In this document: piece by piece, positions 1 to 13,182 of the stretch
Layout of the letters: each line of letters starts with the position of its first letter
Position numbering within the stretch: the stretch's first letter is position 1
NCBI RefSeq assembly: GCF_030316845.1
Contig: NZ_JASZYS010000007.1
Coordinates: forward strand, 248,001 to 312,000
DNA length: 64,000 nucleotides
Source: Variovorax davisae
GTDB lineage: Bacteria > Pseudomonadota > Gammaproteobacteria > Burkholderiales > Burkholderiaceae_C
Direction: 5' to 3'
Made by a program: the position numbers and the translations under genes
The notes under the pieces: model-generated
What the model saw: the letters and a program-made list of their open reading frames with translations, nothing else
Told to the model about the DNA's origin: nothing
The model's database searches: none

Positions 1-324
1 GGCCATCAGCAGCCCGTAGTCCGGTGCCAGCGCGCACAGCAGGTTGCCCAGCACGAAGAGGCAGGCCAGCGCCACCAGCGTGGCCTTGCGCGGCAGCCGC
101 GCCGTCGCCACCGCGAACACCGGGGCGCCCACCACCACGCCCATCGCGTAGCCGGTCACCAGCAGGCCGGCCTGAGACAGCGTGACGCCGAGGTCCAGGG
201 CCATGTCGGGCAGCAGGCCCATCACCACGAACTCGCTGGTGCCGATGGCGAAGGCCGCGGCGGCGAGGGCGAGCAGGGCCACGGGCATGCGCGACGCGGC
301 GCGCTGCGAGGAAGAAGCAGTCAT
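1..324 (-). CDS. MFS transporter, DHA1-like (partial, C-terminus outside window)
   Basis: This is the N-terminal 108 residues of a major facilitator superfamily permease; the rest lies beyond the window edge. Hydrophobic segments fill the visible part. The stretch FAIGTSEFVVMGLLP near residues 25-40 is typical of the AraJ/YdhP/PbuE group of DHA1 drug, sugar or nucleoside exporters, and a short basic loop (ARLPRK) follows the second helix pair as in MFS motif A. The ATG at 324-322 has no clear Shine-Dalgarno. It lies 15 bases behind the stop of another MFS gene on the same strand, so the two may be co-transcribed. A GGGTTAACCC palindrome sits 12 bases before the start. The substrate cannot be told from the sequence. 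Confidence 0.85.
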   Translation of the reverse strand, partial: MTASSSQRAASRMPVALLALAAAAFAIGTSEFVVMGLLPDMALDLGVTLSQAGLLVTGYAMGVVVGAPVFAVATARLPRKATLVALACLFVLGNLLCALAPDYGLLMA

Positions 325-336
325 CAGGGGAATCTA

Positions 337-346
337 GGGTTAACCC
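337..346. promoter_or_regulatory. GGGTTAACCC palindrome, copy 1 (putative operator)
   Basis: A perfect 10-bp palindrome lies just before the start of the edge MFS gene and contains the stop codon of the next one. An identical palindrome occurs at the front of that neighbouring MFS gene. On the minus strand both copies are followed by T, giving a shared 11-mer. A regulator-binding site is an inference; no regulator gene for it is visible in the window. Confidence 0.4.
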
Positions 347-1599
347 GTATTATCCGGAAGCGCTGCGGCGCGTGGCGGTGAAAGGGCATTGCGCCTGAAC
401 TCGGTGCCGTAATACAACAGGCCGGCCAGCCCGAAGCCGGCGCCCAGCGTGCACAGGGCGCCCCATCCGTGGAAGGTATAGAGCGCCGCCGCCAGCGCCG
501 AAGCCACCGCGGCGCAGAGGAAGATCGAGGTCAGGAACAGCCCGTTGAGCCGGCCGCGCAGTTCCGGCGCCAGCATGTAGAGGCTGCGCAGGCTCAGCAC
601 GTTGCACAGCTGGACCGCGCCGTCGAGCAGCACCGCGGCCGCCACCAGCGCCGCCAGCGAATGAAAGCGGAAGCCGACCGCGGCGACGCCGAACGAGAGC
701 AGCGCGACGCCGATGGCCGCGCCGGTGGCCGGCTGCGTGCGCCCCCGGTCGGCCAGCCGGCCGGCCCAGGGGGCGACCAGGGCCCCGGCGGCGCCGGCCA
801 GCGCAAACAACGCGATCCCGCCCTGGCCGAGGCCGAACTCATGCGCCAGCGCCAGCGGCACAGCGGTCCAGAAAGCCTGGAACCCCGAGAAGAGAAGGCC
901 CTGGTAGAGCGCGCGCCGGCGCAGCAGGGGTGTTCGCCGGACGATGCCCGGCAGCGACGCGAGGGTGCGCGCGTAGCCGATCGAGCCATGGGGCTGGCGC
1001 CGGGGCAGGGCCCGCCAGAGCACCCCCGCCAGCACGGCCATCAGCAGCGCCGAGACCGCGAACACCGCCCGCCAGCCGAAGGCCGAGGCCACCAGGCTGG
1101 AGAACGGGCGGGCCAGCATGATCCCGGCCAGCAGCCCGGCCATGATGTTGCCGACCACCTTGCCCCGCGTCGCGTCGGCCACCAGGTGCGAGGCCAGCGG
1201 CACCAGCACCTGGGCCGCGACGGCGCAGGTGCCGACAAGGAAGGAGGCCGCCAGGAAGGTGGCGGCCGAGTTCGACAGCGCGATCCCGACCAGGCCGGCG
1301 ACCGCGCCAGCCATCGCGGCCAGGATCAGCCGGCGGTTTTCCACCACGTCGGCCAGCGGCACCAGCAACAGCAGCCCGGCGCCGTAGCCGAGCTGGGTCA
1401 GCGTCATGATCAGCCCGGCCAGGCCAGCGTGCATCTGCAGCGTGGCCGCGATCGGGCCGATCAGCGGCTGGGCGAAGTAGATGTTGGCGACGCACAGCCC
1501 GCAGGCCACCGCGAACAGCAGCGTGAGGCCGGGCGAGAGTGCGGCAGGCACGGCGGGAGCCGGCCGCCCGGCGGGGCCGGGCGCTGGGGAAGATGGCAC
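340..1599 (-). CDS. MFS transporter
   Basis: This is a full-length major facilitator superfamily permease with about 12 hydrophobic segments. Typical blocks are the first helix (LLFAVACGLCVANIYFAQPL) and a motif-A-like loop (PLADVVENRRLI). The family exports small molecules across the inner membrane by proton antiport; the substrate is unknown here. The start is uncertain. The GTG at 1599 gives 419 residues and places the start just downstream of the GGGTTAACCC palindrome, as in the neighbouring MFS gene. An ATG at 1647 gives 435 residues with a Ser/Pro-rich leader. Neither has a good ribosome binding site. The gene ends 15 bases before the next MFS gene. Confidence 0.85.
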   Translation of the reverse strand: MPSSPAPGPAGRPAPAVPAALSPGLTLLFAVACGLCVANIYFAQPLIGPIAATLQMHAGLAGLIMTLTQLGYGAGLLLLVPLADVVENRRLILAAMAGAVAGLVGIALSNSAATFLAASFLVGTCAVAAQVLVPLASHLVADATRGKVVGNIMAGLLAGIMLARPFSSLVASAFGWRAVFAVSALLMAVLAGVLWRALPRRQPHGSIGYARTLASLPGIVRRTPLLRRRALYQGLLFSGFQAFWTAVPLALAHEFGLGQGGIALFALAGAAGALVAPWAGRLADRGRTQPATGAAIGVALLSFGVAAVGFRFHSLAALVAAAVLLDGAVQLCNVLSLRSLYMLAPELRGRLNGLFLTSIFLCAAVASALAAALYTFHGWGALCTLGAGFGLAGLLYYGTEFRRNALSPPRAAALPDNTG

Positions 1600-1618
1600 G
1601 GGGGAGGAGGAAAGTGAA

Positions 1619-1628
1619 GGGTTAACCC
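1619..1628. promoter_or_regulatory. GGGTTAACCC palindrome, copy 2 (putative operator)
   Basis: This is the same perfect 10-bp palindrome as the one before the edge MFS gene; here the dyad extends to 12 bp (AGGGTTAACCCT). It lies 19 bases before the GTG chosen as the start of the second MFS gene. Two copies of a partly AT-rich 10-mer within 1.3 kb of GC-rich DNA, both at MFS gene fronts, suggest a common regulator. Confidence 0.4.
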
Positions 1629-1764
1629 TGGTCCCGCACCTTAGCATTTCCGGCGCAGGCCTGCAGCGGGCCCTTCGGGCGCGCGGCATAGAGCGAATGG
1701 CGCATGGATTCCGCCCCCGCGGCGGACCAGACTGCTCGCCGGGCATCTCCAGAAAGGACGCAGC

Positions 1765-2916
1765 ATGGCGAAGAACATCGTTTTTTGTGCCGATGGCACC
1801 TGGAAGGGCCTGGGCCACGGCCAGGGCGACGGCGACGAGCTGCAGGCCGACGCCACCAACGTGCTGCGGCTGTTCGCGGCCCTCGCCGGCACGGTCACGC
1901 CCGACTCGCTGCGCAAGCAGGACGAGCAGGAAAAGATCGCGCTCGGCCCCGATGGCGGCGCCACCCAGGTGGCCAAGTACCTGCACGGCGTGGGCGATTC
2001 GGGCAATGCGATCCGCAAGATCCTGGGCGGCGTCTTCGGCGAGGGCTTCATCGAGCGCATCGTGCGCGGCTACACCTTCGTGTCGCGCAACTACCAGCCG
2101 GGCGACCGCATCTACCTGGCCGGCTTCAGCCGCGGTGCCTACACGGTGCGCGCCCTGGGCGGCATGATCGTCGCGATGGGCCTGCTGCCGCCGCAGGCGC
2201 TGCGTGCGGACGACGGCCGCTACGATGCCGCCCGGGCCTATGGCCTCGGCATCCACGTCTGGGCCGAGTACCGGCGGCGGGCGGGCAAGGCGAGCACGCT
2301 GCTGGGCTACCTGGAGGAATTCAAGTCGCGCCGCATCGACCCGGCGCAGCTGGTGCAGGGCGTCGGCATCGAGGCCATCGGCGTCTGGGACACGGTCGGC
2401 TCGCTGGGCGTGCCGCTGTACGACCCGGCCGACGCGAAGAAGATCGACGTCTTCGAGTTCGCCGACCGGGCGCTGTCGCCGAAGGTGCGCAGCGGCTTCC
2501 ATGCCATCGCCATCGACGAGCAGCGCGGCGATTTCGAACCGACCCTGTGGGACGCCAGGGACGGCGTCCACCAGCGCTGGTTCTGCGGCGCGCACTCGGA
2601 TGTGGGCGGCGGCTACCCGACCCAGGACCTGTCGGGTTTTGCGCTCGGCTGGATGATCGACCACTTCAAGGGCTGCGGCGTGGCGATCTCGCCGCAGTAC
2701 CAGGCGAGCCCCCCGGGGGACTTCGGGCCGGTCCACACGCCGTACAAGGATCCGCCTTTCCATTTGCTGCCGCACGGGCCGCGCACGGTGCCGGCGGATG
2801 CGCTGTTCCATCCCAGCGTGCAGCTGTACCTCGACCGGGTCGTGGACTACGCGCCCCAGGGACTGGCGGCGTTGCTGAAGAATCGGCGATTGGCCCAGGG
2901 ATCGCTGCAGGCTTAG
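1765..2916 (+). CDS. DUF2235 domain-containing alpha/beta hydrolase
   Basis: This 383-residue protein belongs to the DUF2235 family of alpha/beta hydrolases, which includes type VI secretion phospholipase effectors of the Tle1 type and also housekeeping members. It opens with the family's usual KNIVFCADGTW block and carries the nucleophile elbow GFSRG at residues 120-124 (Ser122), followed by AYTVRAL. A second family block, WFCGAHSDVGGGYP, probably holds the acid or histidine region. I see no signal peptide and no vgrG, PAAR or immunity-like gene beside it, so an effector role is not supported by context. An AAGGA sequence precedes the ATG. Confidence 0.85.
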   Translation: MAKNIVFCADGTWKGLGHGQGDGDELQADATNVLRLFAALAGTVTPDSLRKQDEQEKIALGPDGGATQVAKYLHGVGDSGNAIRKILGGVFGEGFIERIVRGYTFVSRNYQPGDRIYLAGFSRGAYTVRALGGMIVAMGLLPPQALRADDGRYDAARAYGLGIHVWAEYRRRAGKASTLLGYLEEFKSRRIDPAQLVQGVGIEAIGVWDTVGSLGVPLYDPADAKKIDVFEFADRALSPKVRSGFHAIAIDEQRGDFEPTLWDARDGVHQRWFCGAHSDVGGGYPTQDLSGFALGWMIDHFKGCGVAISPQYQASPPGDFGPVHTPYKDPPFHLLPHGPRTVPADALFHPSVQLYLDRVVDYAPQGLAALLKNRRLAQGSLQA

Positions 2917-3011
2917 CCTTGCGCCGCGGCGGCGGCGGGCCGCGGGGTGGCAGAATCCGGGACGCTCGCCCCTCGCGGGGCCCAGCTTCATTTCGAATCC
3001 AGGACCGCTCC

Positions 3012-3989
3012 TTGACTGCTCCGAAGATCCTGTCCGTCGCACCGATGATGGACTGGACCGACCGCCACTGCCGCTATTTCCATCGCCTGCTGACTCGCCG
3101 CGCCTTGCTCTACACCGAGATGGTGACCACCGGCGCGCTGATCCACGGCGACGTGCCGCGCCACCTGCGCTTCAACGCCGAGGAGCATCCGGTGGCGCTG
3201 CAGCTCGGCGGCAGCGAGCCCGCCGATCTCGCCCACTGCGCGAAGCTGGGCGAGGACTGGGGCTACGACGAGATCAACATCAACTGCGGCTGCCCGAGCG
3301 AGCGCGTGCAGCGCGGCGCCTTCGGGGCCTGCCTCATGAACGAGCCGCAGCTGGTCGCCGACTGCGTGAAGGCGATGGTCGACGTGGTCGACGTCCCGGT
3401 CACGGTCAAGCACCGCATCGGCATCGACAAGATCGAGAGCTACGAGTTCGTGCGCGACTTCGTCGGCCAGGTCAGCGAGGCCGGCTGCCGCACCTTCATC
3501 GTCCACGCCCGCAACGCCTGGCTCAAGGGCCTGTCGCCGAAGCAGAACCGCGAGGTGCCGCCGCTGCGCTACGAGCTGGTGCACCGGCTCAAGCACGACT
3601 TCCCGGCGCTCGCCTTCTCGATCAACGGCGGCTTCAGCGACACGGCGCAGATGCAGGCCCACCTGCGCCTGCTCGACGGCGTGATGATCGGCCGCGAGGC
3701 CTATCACAACCCCTGGAGCCTGTCCGAGTGGGACGCGGCGTTCTACGGCGAGCCGCCGTCGACTTTGACGCGCGAAGCGGTCGAGCTGCAGATGTGCGAC
3801 TACATGGCCCGCGAGGCTGCCGAGCACGGCACGCCCTGGTCCAACATCGCGCGCCATATGCTCGGCCTGCGCAACGGCCTGGCGGGCGCCCGCCGCTGGC
3901 GCCAGGTGTGGAGCGACCACAAGCTGAAGACGCTGCCGCCGCATGAGGTGATGGACCTCGCGCACGAACCGGTCGCCGCCACCTTGTGA
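3012..3989 (+). CDS. dusA: tRNA-dihydrouridine(20/20a) synthase DusA
   Basis: This flavoenzyme reduces uridine to dihydrouridine in the tRNA D-loop using NADPH and FMN. The N-terminal SVAPMMDWTDRHCRYF block is diagnostic of the DusA subfamily. The catalytic cysteine region reads INCGCPSERVQRGAFGACLM, followed by VTVKHRIGID and SINGGF of the FMN-binding TIM barrel. The start is read as TTG at 3012, because the conserved N-terminus begins directly after it and no ATG fits upstream in this short gap; this gives 325 residues, the usual family length. It is transcribed alone and converges with the GntR gene behind it. Confidence 0.92.
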   Translation: MTAPKILSVAPMMDWTDRHCRYFHRLLTRRALLYTEMVTTGALIHGDVPRHLRFNAEEHPVALQLGGSEPADLAHCAKLGEDWGYDEININCGCPSERVQRGAFGACLMNEPQLVADCVKAMVDVVDVPVTVKHRIGIDKIESYEFVRDFVGQVSEAGCRTFIVHARNAWLKGLSPKQNREVPPLRYELVHRLKHDFPALAFSINGGFSDTAQMQAHLRLLDGVMIGREAYHNPWSLSEWDAAFYGEPPSTLTREAVELQMCDYMAREAAEHGTPWSNIARHMLGLRNGLAGARRWRQVWSDHKLKTLPPHEVMDLAHEPVAATL

Positions 3990-4026
3990 CCCTCCGGCCG
4001 GCGCAGCCCGGCCGCGTTCGACGAAT

Positions 4027-4674
4027 TCAGTTCGCCGCCTGCAATCCGTTGCGGAAGTGTTCCTGCGTGCGGGCCATCGCCGCACCCGGGTCGCGCGCCT
4101 TGATCGCCGCCATGATCGCCCGGTGCTCGTTCAGCGATTCGTCGATGCGTCCCGCCTTCAGCAGCGAGTTGTGGCGGTTCAGCTTCATCACCTTGCGCAG
4201 GTCGGCCACCATCTGGTCGCGCCAGCGGTTGTTGGCGATCGCCAGCAGCCGCATGTGGAAGCGCTCGTTGAGGGCAAAGAAATTCTCGCGGTCGACGTGC
4301 CCGGGCTTGGCGGCCGCCTCCAGTTCGGCGTGCAGCCGCTCGAGTTCGGCCAGTTCGGCCTCGCTGGCGTGGCCGGCCACGACGCCGGCCGCATCGCTCT
4401 CGAGCAGGCTCAGCAGGTGGTAGACGTCCGCCAGGTCTTTCTCGGACACCTCGGTGACGTAGGCGCCGCGCCGCACCTTCATCGTCACCAGTCCCTCGGC
4501 GGCCAGCACCTTCAGCGCCTCGCGCAGCGGCGTCCTGCTGATGCCGTATTCCTCGGCCAGCCGGAGTTCGTCGATCCAGCTCCCGGGTTCGAGCTCGCGG
4601 CTGAAGATGCGCTGGCGCAGCAGCTCGGCCACCTCTTCATAGAGGGCGCGCGGGGTGAGGGTGACGGCGGACAT
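4027..4674 (-). CDS. GntR-family transcriptional regulator (FCD subfamily)
   Basis: This is a 215-residue repressor or activator of the FadR/VanR type. An N-terminal winged helix (ALYEEVAELLRQRI, then SRTPLREALKVLAAEGLV) is followed by an all-helical FCD ligand domain with the metal- and effector-binding pattern around ERFHMRLLAIANN and LNEHRAIMAAI. The ATG at 4674 is preferred over an in-frame TTG at 4692. It is divergent from the propionyl-CoA operon across a 128-bp AT-rich gap, so control of that operon and of itself is likely, with a propionate-derived acyl-CoA or organic acid as possible signal. This is an inference from context. Confidence 0.88.
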   Translation of the reverse strand: MSAVTLTPRALYEEVAELLRQRIFSRELEPGSWIDELRLAEEYGISRTPLREALKVLAAEGLVTMKVRRGAYVTEVSEKDLADVYHLLSLLESDAAGVVAGHASEAELAELERLHAELEAAAKPGHVDRENFFALNERFHMRLLAIANNRWRDQMVADLRKVMKLNRHNSLLKAGRIDESLNEHRAIMAAIKARDPGAAMARTQEHFRNGLQAAN

Positions 4675-4802
4675 GGCTGAAATGTACCGCAATCCGGCAG
4701 GTTGAATTAATAATTATGAATAAGGTACACTCGCTGGCGTTGTGCTGCGACTGCGCAGACACTCGTCCCCGAACCTTTTGCATGACCTCCTAAGCGGCGC
4801 CC
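4675..4802. promoter_or_regulatory. Divergent promoter/operator region between GntR gene and scpA
   Basis: This short gap holds the only clearly AT-rich patch nearby (TTGAATTAATAATTATGAAT, from 4702). It is flanked by an inverted pair of hexamers, TGTACC at 4683-4688 and GGTACA at 4724-4729. The patch could hold the -10/-35 elements of both genes. The hexamer pair is a candidate operator for the adjacent GntR protein. No cobalamin-riboswitch-like sequence is visible and the gap is too short for one. Confidence 0.45.
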
Positions 4803-6962
4803 ATGAGCAAAACCGACTACACCTTCTCGCCTGCGACCCTCGACGCCTGGACCAAGGCGGCCGCCAAGTCCGCCCCCGGCGGCAACCTCGAAGCGCTCAA
4901 CTGGGTCACGCCGGACGGCATCACGGTCAAGCCGCTCTACACCGCGGCCGATCTCCAGGGCCTGAAGTACACCGACACCTTGCCCGGCTTCGAGCCCTAC
5001 CTGCGCGGCCCCCAGGCCACCATGTACGCGGTGCGCCCGTGGACCATCCGCCAGTACGCCGGCTTCTCGACCGCCGAGGAATCGAATGCCTTCTACCGCA
5101 AGGCCCTGGCGGCGGGCGGGCAGGGCGTGTCGGTCGCCTTCGACCTCGCGACCCACCGCGGCTACGACAGCGACCATCCGCGGGTGACGGGCGACGTCGG
5201 CAAGGCCGGCGTGGCGATCGACTCGGTGGAGGACATGAAGATCCTGTTCGACCAGATACCGCTCGACAAGGTCAGCGTCTCGATGACCATGAACGGTGCC
5301 GTGCTGCCGGTGCTGGCGGGCTACGTGGTCGCGGCGGAAGAGCAGGGCGTCTCGCAGGACCAGCTGAGCGGAACCATCCAGAACGACATCCTCAAGGAGT
5401 TCATGGTCCGCAACACCTACATCTTTCCGCCGGCGCCGAGCATGCGGATCATCGGCGACATCATCGAGTACACGGCGCAGAAGATGCCGAAGTTCAACTC
5501 GATCTCGATCAGCGGCTACCACATGCAGGAGGCCGGCGCCAACCAGGCGCTGGAACTGGCCTTCACCCTGGCCGACGGCAAGGAATACGTGAAGACCGCG
5601 CTGGCCAAGGGCCTGGACGTCGACGGCTTCGCCGGGCGGCTGAGCTTCTTCTGGGCCATCGGCATGAACTTCTATCTCGAGGTCGCCAAGATGCGCGCGG
5701 CGCGCCTCTTGTGGTGCCGGATCATGAAGGCGTTCGAGCCCAAGAACCCCAAGAGCCTGATGCTGCGCACGCACTGCCAGACCTCGGGCTGGTCGCTGAC
5801 CGAGCAGGACCCCTACAACAACGTGGTGCGCACCACCATCGAGGCCATGGCCGCGGTGTTCGGCGGCACCCAGAGCCTGCACACCAACGCGCTCGACGAG
5901 GCGATCGCGCTGCCGACCGAGTTCAGCTCGCGCATCGCGCGCAACACCCAGCTCATCATCCAGGAAGAGACCCACATCACCAGCGTGATCGACCCCTGGG
6001 CCGGCAGCTACATGATGGAGAAGCTGACGCAGGACATGGCCGATGCGGCCTGGGCCATCATCGAGGAGGTCGAGGCCATGGGCGGCATGACCAGGGCCGT
6101 CGACAGCGGCTGGGCCAAGCTCAAGATCGAGGCCGCGGCGGCCGACAAGCAGGCGCGCATCGATTCGGGGCGCGACGTCATCGTCGGCGTCAACAAGTAC
6201 AAGCTCAAGACCGAAGACACGCACGACATCCTGCAGATCGACAACGTCAAGGTGCGCGACGGCCAGATCGCCAAGCTCAAGGCCATCCGCGAGCAGCGCG
6301 ACAGTGCCGCCGTGCAAGCCGCGCTGGACGCACTCACCGCTGCGGCGGAAAGCGGCGAGGGCAACCTGCTCGAACTGAGCATCAACGCGGTGCGCCTGCG
6401 CGCCACCGTCGGCGAGATCAGCGACGCGCTCGAGAAGGTCTACGGCCGCCACCGCGCCGACACCCAGAAGGTCACCGGCGTCTATGCCGCCGCCTACGAC
6501 TCGGCCGAAGGCTGGGAGGCGCTGCAGCACGAGATCGCGGCTTTCGCCGAGGCGCAGGGCCGGCGCCCGCGCGTGATGATCTCCAAGCTCGGCCAGGACG
6601 GCCACGACCGCGGCGCCAAGGTCGTCGCCACCGCCTTTGCCGACCTCGGCTTCGACGTCGACATGGGCCCGCTGTTCCAGACGCCCGAGGAATGCGCCCG
6701 CCAGGCGATCGAGAACGACGTTCACGCGGTGGGCGTCAGCACGCTCGCCGCCGGCCACAAGACCCTCGTGCCGGCGATCATCGCGGAGCTCAAGAAGCAG
6801 GGCGCCGACGACATCATCGTCTTCGTCGGCGGCGTGATTCCGCGCCAGGACTACGACTTCCTCTACGAGGCCGGCGTCAAGGGCATCTACGGCCCCGGCA
6901 CGCCGATCCCGGCGAGCGCGAAGGACGTGCTCGAGCAGATTCGCGCCGCGGTTGCAGCCTGA
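4803..6962 (+). CDS. scpA: Methylmalonyl-CoA mutase (single-chain, Sbm/ScpA type)
   Basis: This adenosylcobalamin enzyme interconverts (R)-methylmalonyl-CoA and succinyl-CoA. At 719 residues it has the size of the homodimeric E. coli Sbm type, with the substrate-binding TIM barrel first ([39 protein letters not shown]) and the B12-binding domain at the C-terminus. The DGHDRG motif supplies the lower cobalt ligand His601, followed by [11 protein letters not shown] and FVGGVIP. It is the first gene of a tight operon and is followed after two bases by its GTPase chaperone. It needs imported or locally made cobalamin; no cobalamin genes are seen here. Confidence 0.96.
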   Translation: MSKTDYTFSPATLDAWTKAAAKSAPGGNLEALNWVTPDGITVKPLYTAADLQGLKYTDTLPGFEPYLRGPQATMYAVRPWTIRQYAGFSTAEESNAFYRKALAAGGQGVSVAFDLATHRGYDSDHPRVTGDVGKAGVAIDSVEDMKILFDQIPLDKVSVSMTMNGAVLPVLAGYVVAAEEQGVSQDQLSGTIQNDILKEFMVRNTYIFPPAPSMRIIGDIIEYTAQKMPKFNSISISGYHMQEAGANQALELAFTLADGKEYVKTALAKGLDVDGFAGRLSFFWAIGMNFYLEVAKMRAARLLWCRIMKAFEPKNPKSLMLRTHCQTSGWSLTEQDPYNNVVRTTIEAMAAVFGGTQSLHTNALDEAIALPTEFSSRIARNTQLIIQEETHITSVIDPWAGSYMMEKLTQDMADAAWAIIEEVEAMGGMTRAVDSGWAKLKIEAAAADKQARIDSGRDVIVGVNKYKLKTEDTHDILQIDNVKVRDGQIAKLKAIREQRDSAAVQAALDALTAAAESGEGNLLELSINAVRLRATVGEISDALEKVYGRHRADTQKVTGVYAAAYDSAEGWEALQHEIAAFAEAQGRRPRVMISKLGQDGHDRGAKVVATAFADLGFDVDMGPLFQTPEECARQAIENDVHAVGVSTLAAGHKTLVPAIIAELKKQGADDIIVFVGGVIPRQDYDFLYEAGVKGIYGPGTPIPASAKDVLEQIRAAVAA

Positions 6963-6964
6963 CG

Positions 6965-8026
6965 ATGCGGGCCGCCAAGTCACCGGTCACGGTGGACGCC
7001 CTGCTGGCCGGTGACGGCCCGCCGCAGCGCCGCGCGATCGCCAAGACCATCACGCTGCTCGAATCGACCCGCGCCGACCATCGCGCGCAGGCCGACGAAC
7101 TGCTCACGGCCCTGCTGCCGCACACCGGGAAATCGTTCCGGCTCGGCATCTCGGGCGTGCCGGGCGTCGGCAAGTCGACCTTCATCGAGACTCTCGGGCT
7201 GTTCCTGATCGGAGAGGGCCACCGCGTGGCCGTGCTCACCATCGATCCTTCGTCCACCGTCTCGGGTGGCTCGATCCTGGGCGACAAGACCCGCATGGAG
7301 CATCTGTCGGTGCACGAGCGCGCCTACATCCGGCCCAGCCCGTCGAGCGGCACCCTGGGCGGCGTGGCCGAGAAGACGCGCGAGGCGATGCTGGTCTGCG
7401 AAGCGGCCGGCTACGACATCGTGATCGTCGAGACCGTCGGCGTGGGGCAGAGCGAGACCGCGGTCTCGGGCATGACCGACATGTTCGTGCTGCTGCAGCT
7501 GCCCAACGCCGGCGACGACCTGCAGGCGATCAAGAAGGGCGTGATGGAACTGGCCGACCTGGTGGTGATCAACAAGGCCGATATCGACAAGGATGCGGCC
7601 ACCCGCGCCCAGGCCCAGATCACCTCGGCGCTGCGCCTGTTCGGCCACCACGGCAATCCGGCCCATGCGCAGGCCATGCACGCCGCCCACGCGACGCCCG
7701 GCTCGCCCGAGGCCGAAGTGCGCTTCTGGCTGCCCCGGGTGATCCAGCTCAGTGCCTTGCTGGGCACCGGCGTCGACGCCTTCTGGGCCGCCGTTCTGCA
7801 GTTCAAGTCGCTGCAGGCGGCCAACGGGCGCTTCGCCAGCCGGCGCGAGAAGCAGGCGCTCGCCTGGATGTGGGAGCGCATCGACGCCGGCCTCAAGCAG
7901 GCCTTCCGCCAGCATCCGCAAGTGCGCGAGATGCTTCCCCATGCGGTCGCCCAGGTGGCAGCCGGCAAGTTGCCGCCCTCGACCGCTGCGCGCCAATTGC
8001 TCGCGGCCCAGGCCGGACAGGCGTAG
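6965..8026 (+). CDS. meaB: Methylmalonyl-CoA mutase-associated GTPase MeaB
   Basis: This G3E-family P-loop GTPase protects and reloads methylmalonyl-CoA mutase with intact adenosylcobalamin. The Walker A motif GVPGVGKST lies at residues 64-72. Further family blocks are [30 protein letters not shown] and the guanine-specificity motif NKAD. Older annotations call this family ArgK. At 353 residues it has the usual length, including a C-terminal dimerisation extension. It starts two bases after the mutase stop, so translation is probably coupled, which matches its physical partnership with the mutase. Confidence 0.95.
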   Translation: MRAAKSPVTVDALLAGDGPPQRRAIAKTITLLESTRADHRAQADELLTALLPHTGKSFRLGISGVPGVGKSTFIETLGLFLIGEGHRVAVLTIDPSSTVSGGSILGDKTRMEHLSVHERAYIRPSPSSGTLGGVAEKTREAMLVCEAAGYDIVIVETVGVGQSETAVSGMTDMFVLLQLPNAGDDLQAIKKGVMELADLVVINKADIDKDAATRAQAQITSALRLFGHHGNPAHAQAMHAAHATPGSPEAEVRFWLPRVIQLSALLGTGVDAFWAAVLQFKSLQAANGRFASRREKQALAWMWERIDAGLKQAFRQHPQVREMLPHAVAQVAAGKLPPSTAARQLLAAQAGQA

Positions 8027-8072
8027 CCTCTGGCTGCGGCTTTCAAAAGATCAACTCCTACGACGGAACGTC

Positions 8073-9605
<1,533 letters not shown>

Positions 9606-9622
9606 GACCGGAGTACAAGAAC

Positions 9623-11671
<2,049 letters not shown>

Positions 11672-12699
11672 ATGGGGGCCAACGACCTGTCGACGGCCAA
11701 GGCCGTCATGCTGCATCGGCCTGCGCCGCCGCCTCCCGCGCCGGCCGGGCCATGGTCGGTGGAGGCCGTTCAGGCCCTGCTCGACAAGCCCTTCAACGAG
11801 CTGCTGTTCCAGGCCCAGACGGTGCACCGCGCGCATTTTCCCGAGGGCGACATCGAACTCGCCACGCTGCTGTCGGTGAAGACCGGCGGCTGTCCCGAGA
11901 ACTGCGGCTATTGCCCGCAGTCGGCCGAGTTCGACACCGGCGTCAAGGCGCAGAAGCTGATGGAGGTCGACGAGGTCCTGCGCGCCGCCCAGGCCGCCAG
12001 GGATGCCGGCGCCACGCGCTTCTGCATGGGTGCCGCCTGGCGCGCGCCGAAGGACCGCGACGTCGAGAAGATCGCGGTGCTGGTCGAGGCCGTCAAGGGC
12101 CTGGGCCTGCAGACCTGCGCCACGCTCGGCATGCTGGAGCCGCAGCATGCGCTGCAGCTCAAGGCGGCCGGGCTCGACTACTACAACCATAACCTCGACA
12201 CCGCGCCCGAGTACTACACCGACATCGTCGACACCCGCAGCTACCAGGACCGGCTCGATACGCTGGCCCACGTGCGCGCCGCCGGCATCAGCGTCTGCTG
12301 CGGCGGCATCGTCGGCATGGGCGAGGAACCGGTGCACCGGGCGGGGCTGATCGCCCAGCTCGCCAACCTCGATCCGTACCCGGAGTCGGTGCCGATCAAC
12401 AGCCTGGTGCGCGTGCCCGGCACGCCGCTGGCCGATTCGGAGCCGATCGATCCGCTGGACTTCGTCCGCATGATCGCCGTCGCCCGCATCACGATGCCGA
12501 AGGCACGCGTGCGCCTGTCCGCGGGCCGCCAGCAGCTCGGCGACGCGGTGCAGGCGCTGTGCTTCCTGGCCGGCGCCAATTCGATCTTCTACGGCGACAA
12601 GCTGCTGGTCACGGGCAACCCCGATGTCGAGGCCGACGTCCAGCTGCTGGCCAGGCTGGGGCTCAAGGCCCGTTCGACCACCGAACAAGGAGCATGCGC

Positions 12700-12703
<4 letters not shown>
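11672..12703 (+). CDS. bioB: Biotin synthase BioB
   Basis: This radical SAM enzyme inserts sulfur into dethiobiotin, the last step of biotin synthesis. The radical SAM cysteines are Cys74, Cys78 and Cys81 in [12 protein letters not shown]. Other BioB blocks are [19 protein letters not shown] and the conserved arginine of RLSAGRQQ, which bears on the auxiliary [2Fe-2S] cluster. The 343-residue chain has a somewhat Pro/Ala-rich first 27 residues. It begins on the base after the pccA stop and overlaps the VOC gene by ATGA. No bioA, bioD or bioF is beside it, so this copy seems tied to carboxylase demand. Confidence 0.96.
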
Positions 12704-13179
<476 letters not shown>

Positions 13180-13182
13180 GCC

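Noticed and set aside
4675-4802. Cobalamin riboswitch before methylmalonyl-CoA mutase
   Set aside because: The gap is only 128 bp, is shared with a divergent gene, and I see no B12-box-like sequence.
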